Made by a program: the position numbers and the translations under genes
Notes under the pieces: generated by a model
The model's database searches: none
What the model was told of the DNA's origin: nothing
What the model saw: only the letters and a program-made list of their open reading frames with translations
DNA from: Chrysaora quinquecirrha
Lineage: Eukaryota; Cnidaria; Scyphozoa; Semaeostomeae; Pelagiidae
DNA length: 64,000 bases
Direction: 5' to 3'
Assembly: GCA_014526335.1 (NCBI GenBank)
Contig: JACTAT010000321.1
Coordinates: 280,448 to 344,447, forward strand
Shown: one piece after another, positions 1-12,945 of the stretch
How positions within the stretch are numbered: the first letter of the stretch is position 1
Layout: every line of letters starts with the position of its first letter

Positions 1-1265
1 CCTCAGATTAGCTATTCAATTTCACATCAGAATTGGAAATGGAAATTTTCATTACTTCAATGATGAAATCACTAGAGTCTAAAATGGTCTGGTAGGTAGC
101 ATTCCGACATTAGATCATACCGGTAAAATAAAACGAGGCAACTCTTTCTTGCCAATTCCAAAGCTGTAAGGAAAGGAGTCTCTGGTGGAGTGACAAATGA
201 AAATAAGGGGGCGTGAACTAAGCGAAAGCAAGGGTTTGTGTATTCTCCATCCCCCCGTTTATGTCAACCCGCTTCCGGTTATTGAATGTGAACAATATTT
301 GGAACATCCGGTGATTATGCCCTCCCCCCTGTTATTTGATTCCTCAGAGTAATGTTTAATCCCGAAATATCTTGCGCAATGAGAAGAGATTGAAAAATGT
401 GGAAATCGTGTACGCCTTTTTGGGAGTGGTTCGCCCCTCAGTGTGAGTAGTGAAGGAACGATAAAAGTTTGAGAGTGGACACATAGAGTGACATTGGTCT
501 GGGCTGTTTGTGTTTTTAATCAGGCACTGTATTAATTGTTATAAATTATACACTCAAGGAAACAACAAAGGAAAACGTTGCATAATCTACTCTAGATATT
601 TTACCAGCGATCATAGCGGCAGTGTTACAAATAGATGAGCTTCATACATATTTATTAGTGCAGAAACTACAAGCGATTGTTTGCCACGTTCAACGGACGA
701 TGTTGTAATATCAGAGGTTATCATATTGTACTATCGTCTTTACGTACAAATGTAGACGAATGAATGAATGACCTCGTTGTTATAAAAAGAAGACTTTGAG
801 AAGAAACCGAGTTGTTGGATCAATTATGCTTAATAAACTGTTAGTAATTGAGGCACGAAAGTTATCAGTAAGTGCCATGTCACGGAATCTTTCGAATTAG
901 AAATATGGTGGCGAGAATCACTCTGTGTTTAATTTCTCTTTTTGCATGAGAAGCAGGTACTGTAAAAGTAGAGTGTTTCTTAATGCAAGGGTTAATTAGT
1001 TCTTTGGAAGCAATAGATTTGTGATCCAGAGAAACTCGCTTGTAGCAGCGAAATTCTATGAAAATCCAGATATACGAGGAAACTTTTGCCTCGTTGGAAA
1101 TAAGGAGACCGGATTTTTACTTCAAACTAGCTGGTCAGGCAGAAAATGAGAAATTCTATCAGCAGCGAAACCTTTCAACTAGTTGAATGTAAACCTATTT
1201 CAAATTGCATGTGGATATAACTACGAAGCGTAAATTATGTTTACCCAGAATACAAATACTACAGT
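1..1265. other. No gene recognised
   Basis: Both strands were read. No ORF with family-like motifs, no tandem repeat and no RNA gene was seen. The segment lies downstream of the stop codon of the minus-strand DUF3987 gene, so its right part may hold that gene's 3' UTR. Confidence 0.5.
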
Positions 1266-4200
1266 CTATACCATATTTGCAGTTACGTGTCCAGCCTGAA
1301 GCAGAGCAGCTCTCATAGCTGGAGATATTGAAGAATGTAGAGGCTTCTGGTATTTCCCGCGGTATCGTTCCTCAGCACAAAGCCTGTCGTGCCACACGAT
1401 AGCATTTGGGTTCCTCTTCACAAAGAATCTCACTGGCGCACCGTTCGGAGTTACCACAATAGCAACAGGATAACCATAATCTTCAAGCAATCCTATTGCA
1501 ACCTCGAACTCCTCGAGGGCAATACCACGCAGCTTTTTGGATGTGCACTGTTTGAAAGTGCGAAAATTGATGACTGGACCGGGGAGAAGGAGTGCTGCTA
1601 GCTGCATTTCGTTGATTGTTGGCTGTCAAATCTCGAGGTCCATTATAGGCTCGACTAAAGTCTCCAGATGCTGAAACGAAATGAAACGTTATCAGTGGCT
1701 GGTTAGACATGCTGGAAAATGTAAGAACAAAGAGAACAAAAGGCTTCACTTGTTGGATCAAAGGTGGCATTGCAGACAAGGTATGGGAACTTCTCTCTCT
1801 TTGAAATGGTCACTTATGTAAGGTGATTTTCTCATTGCAAACTGACTATAAGAATCATTATATGCTCTTCTCATAAAAATGAATGGACCCCGTTATGGAA
1901 TAAGTCGTAACAGAGAAAAAGAAACTAGTCCCCTTTGGAAGTGCAGACCGCTATGTCATTGACGTGGTTTATGCAATTCTATTTACAATTGCACTAAACA
2001 GCGAGTATATAGTAGTTCAGTAGCGCAACTAGTCTCACGGCGGACATAAGGATACGCAAAATAGCCTGGAAGATGAGTTACACAACGAACAGAAAATGTT
2101 CCCAGCTTTCTTAGTTATCTACTAAATTTAGTAGCGTAAATACATATGATTTCTCCATAGCAATATAAAGGACGCCCGGCTTCTCCGGCTAAAGGCAGTA
2201 CAGAGTAGCTCTGCAGCACGGTTAACATCTTACTCTCTATCTTATTCTAGACTGGAGACCCTAGAAACTGAAGTTTGATAAAACAATAATCTAACCTGCA
2301 CAAAGATGTCCTTCTGCGAGTTGGCCCACGGTACAAAGCAAGCTGCTCTCCTGATGGAGTCGGGCCCAATCTCCAATGGTGGTGGTGTTGGTTGCTGGTT
2401 TGATAAGAGAGCGCTCGCAATATGATTGAAAATATGCAGCGAAACAGCCACTCTCTGGATATGATCAACCGTTTTAGACCCAGGTGTTGCTTCTCCACTG
2501 GTTATCGCCTCGTTGACTTGAGTGATGAAATCCTCATTGATCTGCTTGAGGATTTCAGACGCATTAGCATTGAATCGGTACAAAGAATCTGGCTCTTGCA
2601 CACGCTTAAGGACAAGAAAGATATCCCTCAAGCTGCTCACGGGGCCTTGTCTGAGCTGTTCTGTAGCCTGGACTGTCTCACTTGCAGTGGGCCTCAAGCA
2701 GCGAGGGGCAAGGAACATCATTCTCTCCAGAAGCCCATCCCCTTGGTTCAGATGTGCAATGAGACGAGCTGCGTAAGGTACCTGAGTTGCACCCAAGATA
2801 CAGAAAGGGGTGTTCTGGTTCAGCTCTCTTGGACGTTCTGTTGCGTATCTGTAGGTGCACTTCTCGCCTGTAAAGAGCTGACAGAAAAGCTGAACGTCTC
2901 CACTACCGGACTCATCATCGCATCTCAGTAATCTGTGCAAGGTGTCAAATATTTCTGACGAGACGAGGAAAGCCATTTTCTGATTGGCGAGACACTTTGT
3001 CAAGGCTGAGGATGTACATTTGTTTATGAGAACAGATTCCCAGTCTAGTTCTGCGGCAATACTATCAACCGGTGCCACAGTGCACTCTTGGATGACCTGC
3101 AAGTAAGATATTAGCTACCGTTATACTGGACGCGTTTGTTTCAATAAGAAAGTACATGCATTTTTATAAGGAACCACTTTATAAGGAACCTACATGTAAA
3201 AGGCCTAGAAATTGAAACAACTTATACAACTAAAGAGTAAATCATTAAGGAACTCCTCAATGCTCAATACTATTATGACTGCAAATAATCCACAAATAGA
3301 AAGCCGGTTCCATTCATTTGCAGTGGGGAATCACAGAAACTATACGTTAAACATGTATCCAATGTTTCTTTGAGTAGCCTCGAGTGTTGCTCACACGCAA
3401 ATGTCTCCCTTATTGTTAAGACCACTGTATGTGCAGTTGAAATAAAGGAACTATTAAGGAACTTTTGGAAGTACAATTGCCTCAAAAGAGGCCAACAAGA
3501 AGGGACTTTAAGAACTAGGCCTCGAGGTAGGTTCCTTATAGAAATCCGTGTACATTAGTACAGAAAAGAATCGGAGGAAATATTTTGCATCGGGAAATAT
3601 TTCTCCCATTATATTGTGGAGAAAATATTTCCCGATCCAAAAATGAAGGACGATATTTTACCTATATCGGACGATTCTCCATTCCGATTTTGGACGACAG
3701 AAAAGGCAATGTATTTGGAATGTTTCTTTGTCAAATTAATAGAAGTAACGGAATTTAAATAGACTTTATCACATCCCTGCCACTAATTGATTCTTTTATT
3801 ATAGATTCTAAATAGACTTTATCAGATCCCTTCGATTAATCGGTTCAACAAAGAGTGAAAATGATTTGTTGGATTTGGCGGAAGGAGAACATAAACATGC
3901 TGATTTGTTGTGATGGTTTTTTGCACTGCCACAGAAGTATGGCCTTTTAAGAACACTGGAAATTAAAAGAACCTTTTGATCGAGCGTCCGCGACAACATT
4001 TACTAAAATAATAATAGGGGTGATTTTTGGTAAAATGCTTCAAACCGAGGCAGAAAAAGAAATCCGATGCCTCCTTTCTGGTTTGCTCTCAAACTAAGTG
4101 AATGAAATGCGTGAAAATAAATGTATATAACGTGGTGAAGATCGTTTCTCGTAGAAAATGCAAAGATCCAAAGACTACCTCGTTAGCGTGAGGTGAAATG

Positions 4201-4593
4201 ATGTAACAGTGTTTTTGAAGTCATATAATATTAATTATGCATTACCTGAGACTTCCCAGATGTTGGTGGTCCTATGAAGACAGTATACAAATTGAGGGGG
4301 AAAATCGTCCCAAAGGATTGTATTTTGCTACCAGTACCAACCAGAAATGCTGTAGTGGTTATGATACTTGCGGAGATGTAGCCGATGTTGCTGCTGAGCG
4401 ATTTAGCCATCAGTTTGAGGAAATTCAAAACAACCTCATCGAAGACGTTGTCGAATGGCTCTGGCAGATCTATGAGGCGCTTATGCAGGCTGCACCAAGC
4501 TGTCTTTGGTTGACGTTTGATCTTGCGTACCAGTTCGCTTGACATCATGTACTGTATAGGCTTGCCGTTGAAGACAGACAGACCACTGTAGAC
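1266..4593 (-). CDS. DUF3987-type P-loop ATPase/helicase-like protein, partial, three exons
   Basis: Minus-strand exons at 4593-4246, 3096-2296 and 1622-1266 join in phase 0. Each junction has a GT donor and AG acceptor, and the exon lengths are 348, 801 and 357 bp, all multiples of three. The first exon ends in a Walker A motif, GPPTSGKSQ, directly at the splice site. The second carries the region typical of DUF3987 proteins, including a stretch reading CILGATQVP and then GDGLLERMMF. The last exon ends at TAG 1266-1268. DUF3987 proteins are best known from phages and bacteria as helicase or primase-helicase-like ATPases; the biochemical role here is inferred only. About 501 residues are visible. 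An acceptor at 4594-4596 shows that at least one more 5' exon exists, but it was not found up to 8.3 kb. No frameshift or stop was seen, so the gene may be live. Confidence 0.72.
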
Positions 4594-7500
4594 CTGGAGA
4601 ACACTTGCTTGCTTAGGTAAGATCTTCTGATTTTATACTGTCTTGGAGCAATTCTTGGTGGCGGGAAATTTTAAATGACCATGGCATTATGCCATGTGTA
4701 GACAAATTGGAAAGAAATATACAATCATTATATAAGTGTTGATGGAGTTAAACGTCGTCATGAAGGCAATGGACAGGTGATAATGCAGAAAATCACATCA
4801 TGAAATAACCTATAAAGTGAAATGGAGTTGTCGAATGAACATAATCACACGCAAAAGAGCAGAGAAGTGCTGTCTATGACCCATGTGTAAAAATTACTTT
4901 GTCGTAAACCTTGGCTATTAGTGTTGATAGCCGTACTAGATTGCGTTATTTTCTTAACAGGAGTACCAAAATAGATTAATGTAACTGTGGGACTGCGACT
5001 CGCTATCCAATAGGTGAACATGTCCTTCTTGAGACAGGGGAAAAAAAATCGCATCAAGCACCCAAAAAAACCTACAAGGTTCAGTGATACCAGGAAGCCG
5101 TTACTGTTGTGCTGTTAACACACGTTTTTTTTTATTAGAAAGTGGTTTATAAGAAAGTAGTGCTCAACATCTTAAAAGTTTAAGAAAGTTCAATACTGGA
5201 TTCTTGAAACTTAAGAAAGTTCTGTTTCATACTTGCACTCCAAAGCTGTGTGTTACTTTCGCTCTCCTGTTCAGTCGCTCTTCTTGCTATTAAACGAGTC
5301 TAATGATGATTTTCTTTGAAAAACGTGGTATTTGTGCAATGTATACAGTGTCTTAAACTGTGCATTCTTAGAAATACTGCATTCCAAAATTGTTGCTAAG
5401 AAAGTCACAACAAAGTTTTGGTACTGAAAACATGAAATATCTAAGAACGTTTCAATACTGGCCCAATGAAAACTTTCTTATAAAAAAAAACGTGTAGTGT
5501 AGCCCAAGGGTAAGACGGCTGGACATAAAGTCAGAAACCTTGTCAGGAAACTGCTGAAATGCAAGGCGTGGGACCTATTTGTACTTAAAGCGTTAGGAAA
5601 TCCTTGATTCTAACCAACAAATGCACGTTTTTCTTTATAAGAAACCGTTTTATAAGAAACCTAGAACTAGACACCCAAAATTAGAGCGACCTTTACAACT
5701 ACGAGGAGGCAGTTAAGACACTTCAGAAATGTTGCTGGCATTTTTCCAACTTACTGATTTCAAATTTCTCGAGGTATGTAGTGATTAGTTCTCAAGCATT
5801 GCCTTGCGAGTTCTCCCACCAGTGTACCTAATTCCGTGCGTTTTCTCGCAAATGTAAATAAGCGGGGGGTTCTAATAGTAAGGGGGGGGGGGGTGCGGAT
5901 GTTGAGAGATATTAATTAGGGAGGGGTGGAAGGCAGTTTGGCAAGCAAGAGTATGTGAAGGAGGAGACATTGTTGTAGAAAATGGGCCTTTCGAACCAGA
6001 GACCTCCTCCATTAACAAGGAGCTGTATATTTTCGAAGGGCATTGACAAGGTTGAAGCTGGCACGGGTTAGTTGCTCTCACATGCCTTCAATAAACTATT
6101 TGTAATTCGTTATGGAGAATAGAATGACTCTGTTGTGCAGTGCAGAGAATCTTTGCCGTGACTAACTTGCTTTCACATTCAAAGTGATTGAATAGGGTAT
6201 TGTTAAAATGCACTGCCTTAGCCTTGTCGATTCCCTTTAACTGTAATGAATAGAATTAAACGCCTAGGGCAGGGTACATAACTAATTGTCGGATACATAC
6301 GTGCCACCAGAGCCAAAAGATGTGTACCCATATTTATACCCCAAAAAATATACACTAAACAGAATTGTACGAAAATATGAACCCGTATAGCACCTTATAT
6401 GCTGGAAAATATCATTATATGTCAGGCACCCGAAAATTCCAGCAAATTTGGAGGCATTTAATGGACAGGGTAATGAAGGCCTCGCGTAGTTTCTAGTTTA
6501 ATTGCTGAATGCTCTTGTTTGAAGTGTCAAGCCAAGTTTGTATCATCAAGTTATAATTATTTCTCAGAAGGAAGTTTATAACAGTTGCTAACGAAAAACG
6601 CATCAAATTGTTATGTTAAGTTATATCGCACGTAGAATTGTGACGTAAATATTTTGTAGTTGGTATTTAGAATATAACACTTGTCCCGCCTTTTTTCATA
6701 AATGTGGTCAGGGCAAACACATAACCCCCAGTGTTAGGAATTTCTTATAGGTTATTAGCGTATCTTAATGTTACGTAGGTAAGCTATTGGTGCAAACGTC
6801 AATGCTTATAAATGTAGGAACCTAGGCTAGCACCCTTAGACAACAGGCCTCGTGGCCAGAGGAAGGCAGCAAGAAGGTCTGCCTAAGCGCAAGTGAAGTC
6901 CACACGAATTTCTATCTGTTGTTAACCGTGAATGTCAATCGCATGCTACACACTTTCTTCTATAAGAATATCCTAATTTTTCACGCGGCGCGAATTCTTC
7001 CATCATTATGCTTAAATTTGCATTGTTCTTTGGCAATTTAGAGCCTGAATATTCTTATAGACTGTATTTTTATAAAAAAAAGTGTGTAAGTCGTTCTCCT
7101 TGTATGAAACCTGGATGGTTTACTAGTGATAATCGTACATATACTTTGGATTTGTAGTTTGATTTTGTACATAGTTATTTATACAGTCCTTTCATAGCGT
7201 ATAATCAATTTGTTGATTCTTTGTCGAAAATCTGCAGTATTTGGAGCCTGGCGGTCAAGGGGTTTTCAAACATTAGTTGAAATCGAACTTCAATAAATCG
7301 AAAATAACCTCGTAACATCTAACCCCGATGCCGATATCGGAGAAATCGATACTGTTATGTATTACAAGGATCCGAAAATGAAGAGCGGTGTTTCTACCCA
7401 AATGACGAAAAACGATACTGTTAGCCTGGGGAGGTCCCCAGGACCAAAAAATATATGATGCGGCCCTCCCGGTTTGACGTATGCGGCTTAGATAAAGTGG

Positions 7501-8340
7501 GGCACTTAAAGTAAGAAACATTCAGACGTTCAATACTAGCAGCTCCGTAAAATAGAAAGATACTTCTATGTTGAAGTGCTACAACTGTAGAAAGCTCAGT
7601 TGAGGCATAGGATATTCACAATAGAATGGAGCGGAAATGAGCATTATTTGCATTAACCATTGATCAGTCCAAGTAGAAAATCCATCAGAAAAATGAGGAA
7701 AATTATTTCTCTCCACGAGTGGAGAAATATTGAGCTAATGAGCGCAATCGATTATTAGCGTGGTTGATGTTTTCCTTCATGTGGATCACAATGAATGATG
7801 TATGGTAGTAAGCATTCTACGCTTTTCCTCTTGAGGTCTTGATTCCTTATACCAGACGTACAAATAAGACCCAGAGAAGACGATAGGCAGGTCCTAGCTA
7901 CTTTCCTGAAATCATGGTGCGCCCCTGGAAAAATTGGCATCAACCCTACTCTTCAAACGAAAATACCTTGTTTCCAAAGATCTCCATGCAGACTTATAGA
8001 TAAATGTAAACAGTACATTCTCTTAATGCAAAGGCGTGTTTGAATAGTTAAAGTGTAGATTTCTCCTCGTACATGCTGTCCTCTTGTGGGCCCTTCTACT
8101 GGATTCCCCTTATTTGCATGGTTCTACAGACTGTTATGACAGTTATGTTAATGGTTTGCCAGCCTGGTCGCAGAGAGTCAGCTTTACTATGCTGACATTG
8201 CCCCCTGGGCCGCCTGAGATTTTATGGGGCTTTTGCCTTCCCTGTAGCAGGAGCTATTGTGTCTTCCACGGGATGTCACTGGTACGGAATTACAAAACAC
8301 TGTTCCACAATATGAGAATGAAAAGCTTCACTACATACAA
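4594..8340. other. No gene recognised; simple-sequence patches
   Basis: This stretch should include the upstream intron of the DUF3987 gene. The minus-strand ORFs at 4845-5057, 5872-6081, 7273-7521 and 7755-7943 have no recognisable motif or splice context. A run of G lies at 5881-5891. Nothing else is supported. Confidence 0.45.
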
Positions 8341-8346
8341 CCTGAT

Positions 8347-9490
8347 TCAAGGACAGGAACAAAGCCCTTAGCGTCAACAGACATTGGCCGTTTATGAAAG
8401 CACGGGCAACTTGTCACCCTTAACGAATATTACCCGTTTATTCAAGGACAGAAACAAAGCCTTTAGCGTCAACAAACATTCGCCGCTTATTGAAAGACGG
8501 TGAAGTTGCTACCCCGTAACGAAATTTGCATTAAAAGACGGAGAACTTGCCACCCCCTAACGAATATTTGTCTTTTATTCAAGGACAGAAACAAAGCCTT
8601 TACAGTCAACAAGCGTTGGCCGTCCACCCCCTAACGAATATTAGCCGTTTATTGAAGGCGAGAAGCAAAGCCTTTAGCGTCAACAAACATTCGCCGTCTA
8701 TTAAAAGACGGTGAACTTGCCACCCCCTAAGGAATATTTCCCGTTTGTTCAAGGACGAAGAGGAAGCCTTTAATGTGTAGTTTACAGGAGCAATTTTCTT
8801 ATTGAAAGACGGAGAACTTGCCCCCTAACGAATATTTGCCGTTTATTCAAGGTGACAAAAACAACCTTCAGCGTGAACAAGCATTCGCCGTCTATTAAAA
8901 GACGGTGAACTTGCCACCCCCTAACGAATATTTCCCGTTTATTCAAGGACAGAGAGGAAGCCTTTAATGCGTAGTTGACAGGAGCAATTTTCTTTTTGAA
9001 AGACGGAGAACTTGCCACCCCCTAACGAATATTGGCCGTTTATTCAAGGTGAGGAAAAAAGCCTTCAGCGTCAACAAACATTCGCCGTCTATTAAAAGAC
9101 GGAGAACTTGCCACCCCCTAACGAATATTTCCCGTTTATTCAAGGTGACAAAGACAGCCTTCAGCGTGAACAAACATTCGCCGTCCATTAAAAGACGGAG
9201 AACTTGCCACCCCCTAACGAATATTTCCCGTTTATTCAAGGTGAGAAAAAAAGCCTTCAGCGTCAACAAACATTTGCGGTCTATTAAAAGACGGAGAACT
9301 TGCCACCCCCTAACGAATATTTCCCGTTTATTCAAGGTGAGAAAAAAAGCCTTCAGCGTCAACAAACATTCGCCGTCTATTAAAAGACGGAGAACTTGCC
9401 ACCCCCTAACGAATATTTCCCGTTTATTCAAGGTGACAAAGACAGCCTTCAGCGTGAACAAACATTCGCCGTCTATTAAAACGTCTACTG
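8347..9490. repeat. 96-bp satellite array, block 1
   Basis: A tandem repeat, irregular at its left edge (8347-9040) and very regular from about 9040 to 9490. The period is 96 bp. Each unit has a short inverted repeat, CCGTCT then a 6-base loop then AGACGG, followed by a C-run and the string CTAACGAATATT. Because 96 is divisible by three and the unit lacks stops in one frame of each strand, 150-165 codon ORFs appear on both strands; they repeat a 32-residue peptide and are best read as a by-product of the satellite. Confidence 0.9.
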
Positions 9491-9817
9491 TGTTCCAACA
9501 TCACTAAGTAGATGGAGCAGGCAATTAATCAATTGAAACAACTCATTTCTTATCATAATCATGCTATGTTGAACTTCTAGGTGCAATATTGTAATTATTA
9601 ATAAAATAATTAAACTTTCTCTTGATTTACTCTTATGTGAACATAATTAACTTTAGGTGAAATTTGCATTGTATATTCTCTCTACATTTTGATATTGGCC
9701 TACTAGAAGCAAAATGAGTGTGCAATGAATGAGACAATATGATAGCACAGGAAAATCTCATTCTCCGAGAAGACAGGAAACCCGTTCATGTGAACAAGAG
9801 AATGACGAAAAACGTGG

Positions 9818-10522
9818 CAGGATAGTTTGCTTTATTAATTGAGATTTGTTCTTTCTTTATGTCGTCTTTGACAAGCTTTCGTGAAAAGTATCTCCGCGGG
9901 TATGTCCATAGGAAAATAGGAAAGTGTGCAGGATTTCCCAGGTTTCCCAAATCCTTCCCAACTTTTCTAGGGACGTCAGGCTCTCGGTCACAATTGCCGC
10001 CGATATTAGCGATTTCCAAGAATATGGGACTCAATGTTTATTTTCTTCGATGTCTGTGAACCGACGGACTGGTCCCTGCTAATTTCCCTGATTGGGCGGT
10101 TATTACAGACCTGGCGTCATGAAATTTGTTGACATTGAAAGCCGCGTTAATACGAGATAGGTGTTTAAAAGGGCCTCGCCGTTTATTGCAGCCTCTATGG
10201 TGCTGTACGTGAAATGCTGGTCTGCAACAGAAAATCTAGTTATTGTATCTGACTTCTGAGACCACTTTGGCAATGGCGACGGCGAATGAATATTTCGAAA
10301 TTCGATGAAAATAAGTTTTCCTTTGCTGTCTCACGAGTTAACTGATTATATAATAGCCTACAAATTTTTATCGCCAATTCTGAAATAGCCCTCGTTGGCT
10401 ATCGTACCACACCTTAGCAACATTACAGTTATGCTAAAGAAAGTGGTTCTCTATTTCAACCCCCTTAATACGACCCCTGCCTTTAATGAATTCCAACAAT
10501 ATTTCCAACCCCCCATTATTCT
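9818..10522. repeat. ~705-bp direct repeat, copy A
   Basis: This segment recurs almost unchanged at 11112-11819. It starts CAGGATAGTTTGCTTTATT and ends with CCCCCCATTATTCT. It separates the two blocks of 96-bp satellite, so satellite plus 705-bp segment form a composite tandem of about 1.3 kb. The 327 bp before it (9491-9817) hold nothing recognised. No coding potential is claimed. Confidence 0.9.
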
Positions 10523-11111
10523 CCCCAACAAACAGTCGCCGTCTATTAAAACACGGTGAACTTGCCACCCCCTAACGAATATTTCCCGTGTGTTCAAGGA
10601 CAGAGAGGAAGCCTTTAATGCGTAGTTTAGAGGAGCAATTTTCTTATTGAAAGACGGAGAACTTGCCACCCCCTAACGAATATTTGCCGTTCATTCAAGG
10701 TGTCAAAAAAAGCCTTCAGCGTCAAAAAACATTGGCCGTCTATTAAAAGACGGTGAACTTGCCACCCCCTAACGAATATTGCCCGTTTATTCAAGGACAG
10801 AGAGGAAGCCTTTAATGCGTAGTTTACAGGAGCAATTTTCTTATTGAAAGACGGAGAACTTGCTACCCCCTAGCGAATATTTGCCGTTTATTCAAGGCGA
10901 GAAAAAAAGCCTTCAGTGTCAACAAACATTCGCTGTCTATTAAAAGACGGAGAACTGGCCACCCCTAACGAATATTTGCCGTTTATTGAAGGTGACAAAA
11001 AAGCCTTCAGCGTCAACAACCATTCGCCGTCTATTGAAAGACAGAGAACTTGCCACCCCCTAACCAATTTTTGCCGTTTATTCAAGGTGAGAGAAAAAGC
11101 CTTCAGCGTCA
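10523..11111. repeat. 96-bp satellite array, block 2
   Basis: The same 96-bp family as at 8347-9490, with the CCGTCT/AGACGG hairpin and C-run in each unit, but more diverged. The array breaks off within a unit at about 11110, where the second copy of the 705-bp sequence begins. A variant linker reading GTTTACAGGAGCAATTTTCT occurs here and in block 1. Confidence 0.88.
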
Positions 11112-11819
11112 CAGGATAGTTTGCTTTATTAATTGAGATTTGTTCTTTCTTTATGTCGTCTTTGATAAGCTTACGTTAAAAGTATCTCCGCGGGTATGTC
11201 CATAGGAAAATAGGAAAGTGTGCAGGATTTCCCAGGTTTCCCAAATCCTTCCCAACTTTTCTAGGGACGTCAGGCTCTCGGTCACAATTGCTGCCGATTT
11301 TAGCGATTTCCAAGAATATGGGACTCAATGTTTATTTTCTTCGATGTCTGTGAACCGACGGACTGGTCCCTGCTAATTTACCTGATTGGGCGGTTATTAC
11401 AGACCTGGCGTCATGAAATTTGTTGACATTGAAAGCCGCGTTAATACGAGATAGGTGTTTAAAAGGGCCTCGCCGTTTATTGCAGCCTCTATGGTGCTGT
11501 ACGTGAAATGCTGGTCTGCAACAGAAAATCTAGTTATTGTATCTGACTTCTGAGACCACTTTGGCAATGGCGACGGCGAATGAATATTTCGAAATTCGAT
11601 GAAAATAAGTTTTCCTTTGCTGTCTCACGAGTTAACTGATTATATAATAGCCTACATATTTTTATCGCCAATTGTGAAATAGCCCTCGTTGGCTATCGTA
11701 CCACACCTTAGCAACATTACAGTTATGCTAAAGAAAGTGGTTCTCTATTTCAACCCCCCCCTTAATACGACCCCTGCCTTTAATGAATGCCAACAATATT
11801 TCCAACCCCCCATTATTCT
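11112..11819. repeat. ~708-bp direct repeat, copy B
   Basis: Near-identical to 9818-10522, differing by scattered substitutions and a longer C-run near its end. The left edge cuts into a satellite unit after GCCTTCAGCGTC, so the boundary is sharp. Confidence 0.9.
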
Positions 11820-11945
11820 GCCCTGATTATTTGGTAATTCAGAGTACATGTGCATGAGAAGGAAGAATGGAAAAAGCCAGCACAATAGAGCAGAATCTCT
11901 ATAATACATAGTAAGCAAACAAAGAATTATAATAGCATAATGTCA

Positions 11946-12383
11946 TTAGTTGTTGCTTGTTCTTGGGTTCCCGCTTAAAAAAAAATGACGCCCGTGAAAT
12001 AAGTCAAAATAGTACCAATCGTGTGCGCGAAATTCTGCAGTCTTGAGAATCCGCATAATTTGCTGAAAACGCTTTCTCTGTCTTTGCAAGGGTTCTTTCT
12101 GCACCACGGACGTCATTACCCACTCGCATGCAATGAACGGAGAGCACCCATTTCCAACCAAAAATAGCATAAGGACAAATGTATTTTTGTCTGTTAGCGG
12201 TGTTTGCCAAAAAATACGTTTCATCCATTGAGGCCAGTCCCTCATCGCGAAAAACACATCGCCATCAATAAACAACGAACTAAGACGCCTTCGCTCGCCG
12301 GATACCTCTTGTTTATTCGCTATTTGCAGTCTTTGCCAGAAGAACAAGGTCTCACGTTCTAAATAACAGCTGTACAATTCCAT
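11946..12383 (-). CDS. Orphan ORF, 145 codons, function unknown
   Basis: An uninterrupted ORF on the minus strand from ATG at 12383 to a stop at 11946. Its composition looks protein-like: many Trp, Phe, Tyr and Cys, a hydrophobic stretch around FVLMLFLVGNGCSPF (about residues 69-83), and a basic segment RQRKRF. It lies outside the satellites. It faintly recalls repeat-borne invertebrate proteins of unknown function, but I cannot name a family. No TATA box, intron or partner gene was found. It may be an exon or a transposon remnant. Confidence 0.38.
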   Translation of the reverse strand: MELYSCYLERETLFFWQRLQIANKQEVSGERRRLSSLFIDGDVFFAMRDWPQWMKRIFWQTPLTDKNTFVLMLFLVGNGCSPFIACEWVMTSVVQKEPLQRQRKRFQQIMRILKTAEFRAHDWYYFDLFHGRHFFLSGNPRTSNN

Positions 12384-12655
12384 CTTGTCTGCGACGTAGA
12401 CTCAAAAGGGAACGGCCAAGTGAAGTCGGTTTGTTAATGTTTTAAAGGTGTCCAATGCATAACAACCTTGAACGTACAAGCTCCTAAATGCCTACCCAGA
12501 AACCAAATTATGGTTGCGTTGCTATCATTCCCCTGTACAAATTGCTGCTGGATAGCATCATTTAACGACTGCACACTGCTCTGCAATTACCGATGAACTG
12601 GCATTTGAATAATGCACATATCACCCGGTATTGGGACCAAAAATATTTCGTCGTA

Positions 12656-12945
12656 CTTGCTTGTCGTCGTGTAACACGACGACGAAACCCGGGTTCCGTC
12701 ACTTGAATAATTTACCACCACGAAAACCCGGGTTTCGTCGTCGTAAAACACGACCACAAAATCTAGATTTCATTGCCGTGTTCAATTGACGACCACGAAA
12801 TCCGGGTTTCGTCGTCGCAACCTCGTTTTCGATTCACGACCACGAAACCCGGGTTTCGTCTTCGCAACCTCGGTTTCAATTAATGACCAGGAAACCCGGG
12901 TTTCGTCATTGAAACCTCGTTCTCAATTTATGACCAGGAAACCCA
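12656..12945. repeat. Palindromic CCCGGG-centred tandem repeat
   Basis: Five or six irregular units of roughly 40-70 bp, each built round a palindrome of the type CGAAACCCGGGTTTCG, separated by spacers such as GTCGTCGCAACCTCGG. The left end adds a small inverted repeat, GTCGTGT then AACACGAC. A short ORF at 12786-12989 follows the repeat period and is not a gene. Confidence 0.8.

Noticed and set aside
5881..5891. G-run as a possible G-quadruplex
   Set aside because: A single run without further G-tracts at suitable spacing; most likely a simple homopolymer.
8964..9507. ORFs of 165 (-) and 152 (+) codons
   Set aside because: Both are repeats of one 32-residue peptide per 96-bp satellite unit and overlap on opposite strands; they follow from the unit length being divisible by three.
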